DNA from: Glebionis coronaria
Taxonomy: Eukaryota; Streptophyta; Magnoliopsida; Asterales; Asteraceae
Length of the DNA: 64,000 bases
Direction of reading: 5' to 3'
NCBI GenBank assembly: GCA_025667525.1
Contig: CM046882.1
Location: 211,838,592 to 211,902,591, forward strand
Below the pieces are notes generated by a model. The model saw nothing but the letters and a program-made list of their open reading frames with translations. It was not told the DNA's origin and ran no database searches. Below are positions 58,821 through 64,000 of this stretch, one piece after another. The number at the start of each line of letters is the position of its first letter. Position 1 is the first letter of the stretch. The position numbers and the translations under genes were made by a program.

Positions 58821-61491
58821 TAATGTCGTGAATTTTTGTGGAATTATCGTTTTCTCCTCGACTCGACTCGAATTGATATCGGATTTAAACGTGGATTAAT
58901 TGTTCTTGGTGAATAAAACTTTAATAGGTATTTTAAAACTATCTAAAAACTAAAACTATTAAAAAACTATTTAATCTAGTTAAAAAGGAAAAATCTTAAA
59001 CTAAAAATACTTAATTAAAACTATTTAAACAAATTTGAAAATTATTTTAAATTTAAGTCTAATTTAAATCTAATTTACTCTACTTAATTTTTTTACTAAA
59101 ACTTTTAATTTAAATGAAATCTATTTAAAATTATTTTTAAATAAAACTAAATTAATTGAAAACTAATTTTAAAAACTAATTTTAAAAACAATTTAGATTT
59201 CTAAAAGTAATTAAAATATATATATTTTTTTTAAAAAAAACTTTATAAAAGAAAACTTATAAAAAAACTTTTGATTAATATTAATTAAACAAAAACTTGT
59301 AATTAAACTAATTTAAATAAACTGACAGCTATATTAAAACTATATTAATTAAATGACTCGTAATAAAACTCAAAAGAAGGACTAGCTAAGATGGTAAACG
59401 CGTTGAGCTATTAAACGAAAAGTCACGGGTTCGAGACCCAGCGTGAACAATTTTTGAATGATAATTTTTTTTTTGAACTTTTGAACACTCAGACCAATTG
59501 GGTCTGAGGTTTTAAGCAGCTAATATCAGTAAATCAGCAAAATCGGATAAGCACATAATACTAAAACAGAAAAAGCAGATATACCAAATAAGCTCAAAAA
59601 TCAGACAAAAAAAAATTATCAGCAAAGCACTAATCAAATAACAGATATCTAAAACTTAAATAAGCCAATACCAAACTATGCAGACTAAAATACATAAAAC
59701 TTAAAACTAATTCTAGCAGACTTAAAAATAAACTACCAAACAATCTTAAAGACCAAATAACCAGCAGACTAATTTAATCAACAATCATTGAAGTTAAAAA
59801 AACAAAAACGAACTCCAATATAAAAAATCAAACTCAACTATAAGAAAAAGTCAAACATAAGCAAACTCAAACATAAGCAAAAATCAGCTAAGCAAAAGCA
59901 GATAAAGATATTAAATCTAAGCAGAATACAACCAAATCAAAATAACAGATAACCCAATAAAATCAAACAAGCTTAAACAAATAAAATCAAAACATCTCAA
60001 TTATCTAAATAACATAAAAACTAAGAACATGAAACTTAAAAATGAAGATGAACCTGGTGACAAAACCGTTACGACGAAGGAAGGCGTTGAACCCCCTTTT
60101 ATCTAAACTGAGACCACCGTTTAAACCAAAAGAACCTCCAATCATCAAACATCACGAACCAATATCTCGAACCAGATTTTTAACAAACTTCCCAGTAGGG
60201 GAATTTTTTACCAAAATTTATTTAATATTATTAATTAAAAACAGATTAAAGATTAAATTGCAATAAAATTAAAATAATTAAAGAGACAATATTAAACTGA
60301 AAGAAATTTTTATTAATAACTAAAATTGAGTACAATACTTGGAAAAAGAAAATTACAATTAACCCTAAAAACTATTTTTGCATAATAAAATTAAAATAAA
60401 AAGATGGCACCACAATGAATTACAGAATGAGGGTTTTTATAGGCAAACCCTAAAAACCTTCTTGATGAAACTTGGTGAGCAAGGAGAGAAATCTTGGCCG
60501 CTCTTTTCTTCATCTCTCTTCTCTTTCATGATCAAACGACTGGAAATGACACCTCTCATCAAACAGATTGCCAGCATGTACAACTTGTGCTAGTTGTGTT
60601 TCTTGTAAGCTTAGGTGTCATATCTTGATTGGTGGATTGAGGAATATTGAGGTGTTTAAGCCAATTAAATCAGGGGAAGGAGCCACGTCAGGATTAAGGA
60701 CCACATCATGTTGCTCCGATTTAAGGGGTGATTTATTTGAGGGTCGTGAGTTTACACGCGCCATAGATTAGAAAGCCCCAATTTTTTTGGTTATGATGTA
60801 GGGTTTGGGTGAATAGTTGTGGTAACAGGTTTATTTGGGAGAGAGATGAAAAGGGTAAACATAGGATATAACAAAGGGTAAAGTGTGTGGGTGGGTAAAT
60901 AAAACGTGTGTGGAGAGGGTTGACCAAGGGTTTTGACCCCAAAGTTTATATAAACCGTTCCTTGACTCGGCTATAGGCTAGGGCCCAAAACAATTTCAAC
61001 CGTATCTTCTTTTCTTGTGCAAATGGGGTTGGGCCATAAAAAACTCCTTCCGTCTCTTTATAATGATTTGGGCCCTTGTTGGGCTTTGAATCCAAAAGAT
61101 AGTAGACTTTATCCTCTATTGGGCTTTTAGGCCCAATAAGAAAATGTGCGACCCACAATGCCCAATTAACTCCATTAGGATTAAATCCACTAGAAACGAG
61201 CTCGATTTCGGCTTCCTTGTTCTTTCCTTTAAAACCGTGTCGATTTTGCCGATTTTCGTGATCCTTGGTTCACTTTTGGTTCCTTGACTTTGACTTCGTC
61301 TTTTTCTTCGACTTTTCTTCAACAAATGACCGTGAAATCCCGTGTTTTCTTTCCTTTTGATCTTTTGTACCTATTTAACACAAAAACACAAAACCACGCG
61401 TAATTCTAACTTTTACGATATTAAACACATGATTAGGTCTAGTTTTTCATTAATTTTAGTAGGAAAAGGACAAGTGTTTACACACTTATTA
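58821..61491 (-). repeat. 5' LTR of element D (2671 bp)
   Basis: On the minus strand it starts TAATAAGTGTGTAAACACTT and ends GACATTA before the primer site, so again the TA/TA type. Contains a terminal hairpin (61472-61487), a TATATAAA box near 60948-60957, blocks shared with the B and E LTRs (GCGTGGTTT, GAAAACACGGG) and a tRNA-like segment at 59376-59446. The region 58980-59340 is almost pure A/T. Followed by ACTCT (61492-61496), the expected TSD. Confidence 0.9.
59376..59446 (+). other. tRNA-like / SINE-like segment inside the D LTR
   Basis: TAGCTAAGATGG (59383-59394) resembles a Pol III box A, and GGTTCGAGACC (59428-59438) is a standard box B, 34 bp apart. Between them AGCTATTAAAC resembles an anticodon loop with ATT. 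A TCACG/CGTGA stem flanks the box B region, and T-rich sequence follows. No full acceptor stem can be folded by eye, so it is not a functional tRNA gene. It may be the head of a SINE or a captured tRNA fragment. Confidence 0.45.
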
Positions 61492-61496
61492 ACTCT

Positions 61497-63150
61497 CAAT
61501 TTCTAGCAAATTATCCATTTGGACTTTCCTAAACCTATCAAATTCAGGATTGGTTAAGGTAGTGGTCACTGGAGTTAATTCCAAGGTTTTAACCTTTTCC
61601 TTATGCAAAGCAGGCTCGGCAGATAAAGTCTGATTAAAACTGAGGGTTTCAAGGACTGTATTATTCATTTGGCTAAGCATAGATGCCGACACCATAACCA
61701 AATCGGGTTGAGCAAACGAATTTCTAGTCGTAATAGCTCCCGATTGTGGTTCACTCAAAGTCTGGGGACTTGCATTGATATTTCTATCATTGTTTGTCTC
61801 CTCGTTTGAGTTACTAACCACCGGAGGCTGTTCCGGATACTTAGACACTTGCTCAACTTGATAAGGTACAATACTAGTATCCGTGGCAGTGTTTGGTACC
61901 TCATAATCTGTATCAGCTCCATAAAGTGAAATATTTGCCATGAGAGCTGCCTTGGCGGTATTGAGATCATCACAGTCAGAGTCTTATGCATCCAGATCAT
62001 CACATTGATATGCGTCATTGTTGGTGATGGCTGATGTGAGACCGTCAGTGTCCGCAACTCCCGGATCTGCGAGAAATGCTGACTCTTCTTCATCGAGCTC
62101 ACGTCCTTGGGCTTAAGCATTCACCAAGTAGATCTTCTCCTGAAACCATGTGCTATCCCTTTTCCTCTTGGGCTGCTTGCACTCTCGAGCCATGTGCCCT
62201 TCCCCTTTGCAGTTATAACATATAATCATCTTCATTTTTCCAGTGTTATTACCCCTTTTAGCAGCAGTGTAAGATGAACGTGCACCAGCAGTAGATGAAC
62301 TTGGTCTCCCATGAAGTGGTTACACCATTACTCTGCCATCTTGAATTGTAGCTTGTTGTCGAGAGTTAGAAGAGTTCCTTAACTGATTTTTTATTGGAGC
62401 TGGTCCTCTGTAACCTCGTTTGTTCAATCGTTCTTGATAAGATCCCTGAGAGATGCGTTTTTGGATCACGTGCTTCTCGTGTTGTTGCAAGAAAGCATAG
62501 AGTTGATCTAAATTTGACTTGTGAAAATCTCGAATCATCTTAACATCGGAGACATATTGAATCCATTCTTGGGGTAACGTGTTCAAGAACTTTGTGTTTA
62601 GTTGAAACTGAGCAATCCTTAGATTATACACGTTCATATCATTCATCAAAGTAGTGAAACTCCAGTAGTAATCATAAAGAGTTTCCCCTAGAATGTATGT
62701 AAACCTATCAAACAAGTCATACAATTGACACTCTCGTTCTTGCTTAGTTAGAGAGGTCCCTTGTAACAAAACAGCTAATCGATCTCAAAGATCCTTTGCC
62801 ACTGTGTGTTCACTTACCATTCTATAGATATCGGGTGGAAGGGCTTGAAGTATTGTCTGAACGGCCCTTTCATCAGCATCGGCAATGAGTTTGTTAGCAT
62901 CTGGTAACTCATGATACAACCTTGTCCGCGTCACATTGTTGACAGTAACTTCTCCCCAATCTAGTGGACTTTTTTCAATGGATTGAAGCATAAGTCTACC
63001 ATTGGGTTTGCCCATGATGTAAGTTTTCATGCGACCTTGCCATGCTTCAAGTAAATCTTTGATGAGCAACGGTGGGCGAGTGTCGGTACCCGAGATGATT
63101 GAGATATCGGTAAGCGATGTCATTGTTGGCATATATGAATTTGAATTCAT
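61497..63150 (-). pseudogene. Copia element F gag with zinc knuckle (first piece, broken)
   Basis: Start ATG at 63150 (MNSNSYMPTMTSLTDI). Copia gag motifs: PPLLIKDLLEAWQGRMKTYI, LPPDIYRMVSEHTVAKDL, then LLQGTSLTKQERECQLYDLF, and a complete CCHC knuckle CYNCKGEGHMARECKQPKR at about 62160-62230. Then an Asp-rich linker with [20 protein letters not shown] and ALMANISLYGADTDYEV. One frame runs through, broken by TGA 62785-62787 (a Trp position), TAA 62320-62322, TAA 62113-62115 and TAA 61984-61986. It is cut after NLLEIES by element D and resumes at 27889. Confidence 0.92.
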
Positions 63151-63943
63151 TTTATGATCCCTTGAATAAGATTATCAAAAATGATCGAGCAATGAAATAA
63201 GGTTATGTGTTTTTGTATTGTTGAATGAAAGATGTTGTTATCTTTTTGTTGTGTGTGTTTTTGAAAAATTAACAAATTAATGCACAATAGAAAAATCCTC
63301 TAAGTTATGCAACTTTTTATCCCAAAAAAGAAAATTCTATCGGAATGTCTCAAGTATCGGAATGTAAGTTCTGTCGGAATACCCCTTCTATCGGAATGTC
63401 TCAAGTATCAGAATGTAGGTTCTGTCGGAAAACCCCTTCTATCGGAATGACTACTGTCTGAATATGAGAGATGTCGGAATGCTACAAGTATCGGAATGTG
63501 ACACTATCAGAATCCACGATCGCAATATGGCCAATAAAATTTGACAGAGTGGCTTTTTAATAAACCTTAAAACCGTCGCAATCCACGATCACAATGAGCG
63601 ATCGCAATAAGCGTCGGAATAAGGGTATCTGAATACCTGAGATCACAAAGTAAAACCCTTGGGTTATTGGATCGAGCCTTACTTACTTGTACTTTTCCGA
63701 TGGAATCAGTTGCAATGAATTTCGCAAAGTTGAATCAAGAGAATTCTTAACTTTTGAGCCAAAAGATTTGTGTTTAAACCGAAACCAAGATACCCAAATC
63801 ACAAATACAACAATGAAGAAGGTATAATGCTATGAAGAACACTAAAAACACAAAAAAAAATTGAAGCTTTGGTAAAAACAATCAAAAAACTCACGAAATG
63901 CTTAAATAAGCATAAACAACACAAAGACCAGCCTATATTTCAT
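63151..63943 (-). other. Leader of copia element F with motif arrays
   Basis: No gene. From 63330 to 63490 there are about a dozen TCGGAATG motifs (ATTCCGA on the minus strand), partly in a 51-bp tandem repeat. From about 63515 to 63625 there are GATCGCAAT motifs (ATTGCGATC on the minus strand). Both motif types also fill the E and B LTRs. The remaining parts show nothing recognisable. Confidence 0.8.
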
Positions 63944-63962
63944 CCCATAGCTCTTGATACCA
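63944..63962 (-). other. Primer-binding site of element F
   Basis: The minus strand reads TGGTATCAAGAGCTATGGG, as in element G, two bases from the LTR end TTCTACA. Confidence 0.85.
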
Positions 63963-63964
63963 AT

Positions 63965-64000
63965 TGTAGAATCGTGATAATCTTTGTATTTCAAAAGGGT
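63965..64000 (-). repeat. Edge of the element F 5' LTR (cut by the window)
   Basis: On the plus strand TGTAGAATCGTG follows the primer site, so on the minus strand the LTR ends in TTCTACA. Only 36 bp are inside the window, so the length and the other end are unknown. Confidence 0.75.

Larger units (their letters stand above)
27890..61491 (-). mobile_element. Element D: Athila-like non-autonomous element, minus strand, split by B
   Basis: The 5' LTR (58821-61491), Asp-type primer site, leader, Gag-protease-acidic tail (58070-54751) and noncoding region to 52760 are followed by a 3' LTR made of 52759-51549 and 28626 down to about 27890, separated by element B. About 720 bp of the terminal part of the 3' LTR is missing, and no TSD partner for the ACTCT next to 61491 is found. 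No RT or integrase. Inserted in gag of element F. Confidence 0.88.
7213..64000 (-). mobile_element. Element F: outer Ty1/copia element, minus strand, split into pieces
   Basis: The copia sequence on the minus strand reads 63965 (LTR edge), primer site, leader, gag from 63150 to 61497, then resumes at 27889-27334 and again at 7836-7213, in protein order. Elements D and G account for the gaps: G is bounded by a TSD, and D has one on its right side only. F is therefore the oldest layer. The rest of its pol would lie left of the window, beyond element A. The 5' LTR is cut by the right edge. Confidence 0.88.

Noticed and set aside
59376..59446. Functional tRNA gene
   Set aside because: No acceptor stem or convincing D stem; kept only as a tRNA-like segment.
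1..64000. Host protein-coding genes
   Set aside because: Every long frame found belongs to Gag, Pol or the extra ORF of a retrotransposon, and the gaps are explained by LTRs and untranslated parts.

Overview
The window is a block of nested LTR retrotransposons from an AT-rich plant nuclear genome. I found no host gene, tRNA or rRNA gene. The pol proteins are of the Tekay-like chromovirus, Athila-like Ty3/gypsy and TNT1-like Ty1/copia kinds, in forms I associate with Asteraceae (daisy family). The family is an inference from recalled protein style; no search was run.

Seven elements can be separated, and most junctions are fixed by target-site duplications (TSDs). F (Ty1/copia, minus strand) is the oldest host layer. 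Its LTR edge lies at 63965-64000, its gag at 61497-63150, and displaced pieces lie at 27334-27889 and 7213-7836. Three elements sit in F. A (Tekay-like, plus, 1-7212) enters from beyond the left edge and has a tandem, partly deleted LTR arrangement. G (copia, plus, 7842-27328, TSD TGATC) is interrupted by E (Athila-like, plus, 11834-21334, TSD TTATG). D (Athila-like, minus, 27890-61491) has its left LTR split by B (Athila-like with full pol, plus, 28627-51548, TSD GAGAC). The 3' LTR of B is in turn split by C (Tekay-like, minus, 39697-51523, TSD ATACT). The order is F, then D, then B, then C on one branch, and F, then G, then E on another. LTR divergence estimated by eye agrees: G about 4 percent, E about 2 percent, C about 1 difference in 2798 bp.

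C is the youngest and best preserved. It has equal-length, near-identical LTRs, a Gag-Pol with chromodomain broken by one stop codon, and an extra acidic, coiled-coil-like ORF upstream of gag. Its leader and that of A share a strong splice donor and an acceptor just before this extra ORF. A second GTGAGT donor inside the extra ORF and a pyrimidine-rich acceptor before gag would join the extra ORF to Gag in frame. This possible multi-exon organisation is the strongest candidate for something undescribed.

E and D carry Gag plus protease and then an acidic tail instead of reverse transcriptase and integrase, so they look non-autonomous; B is a related element with RT, RNase H and integrase. E, B and D share unusual LTR ends (TAATA/TATTA type), a terminal LTR hairpin, a conserved 3' hairpin flanked by purine tracts, and a tRNA-Asp-type primer site. 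The E LTR, B LTR and F leader carry dense arrays of ATTCCGATC and TGCGATC motifs.
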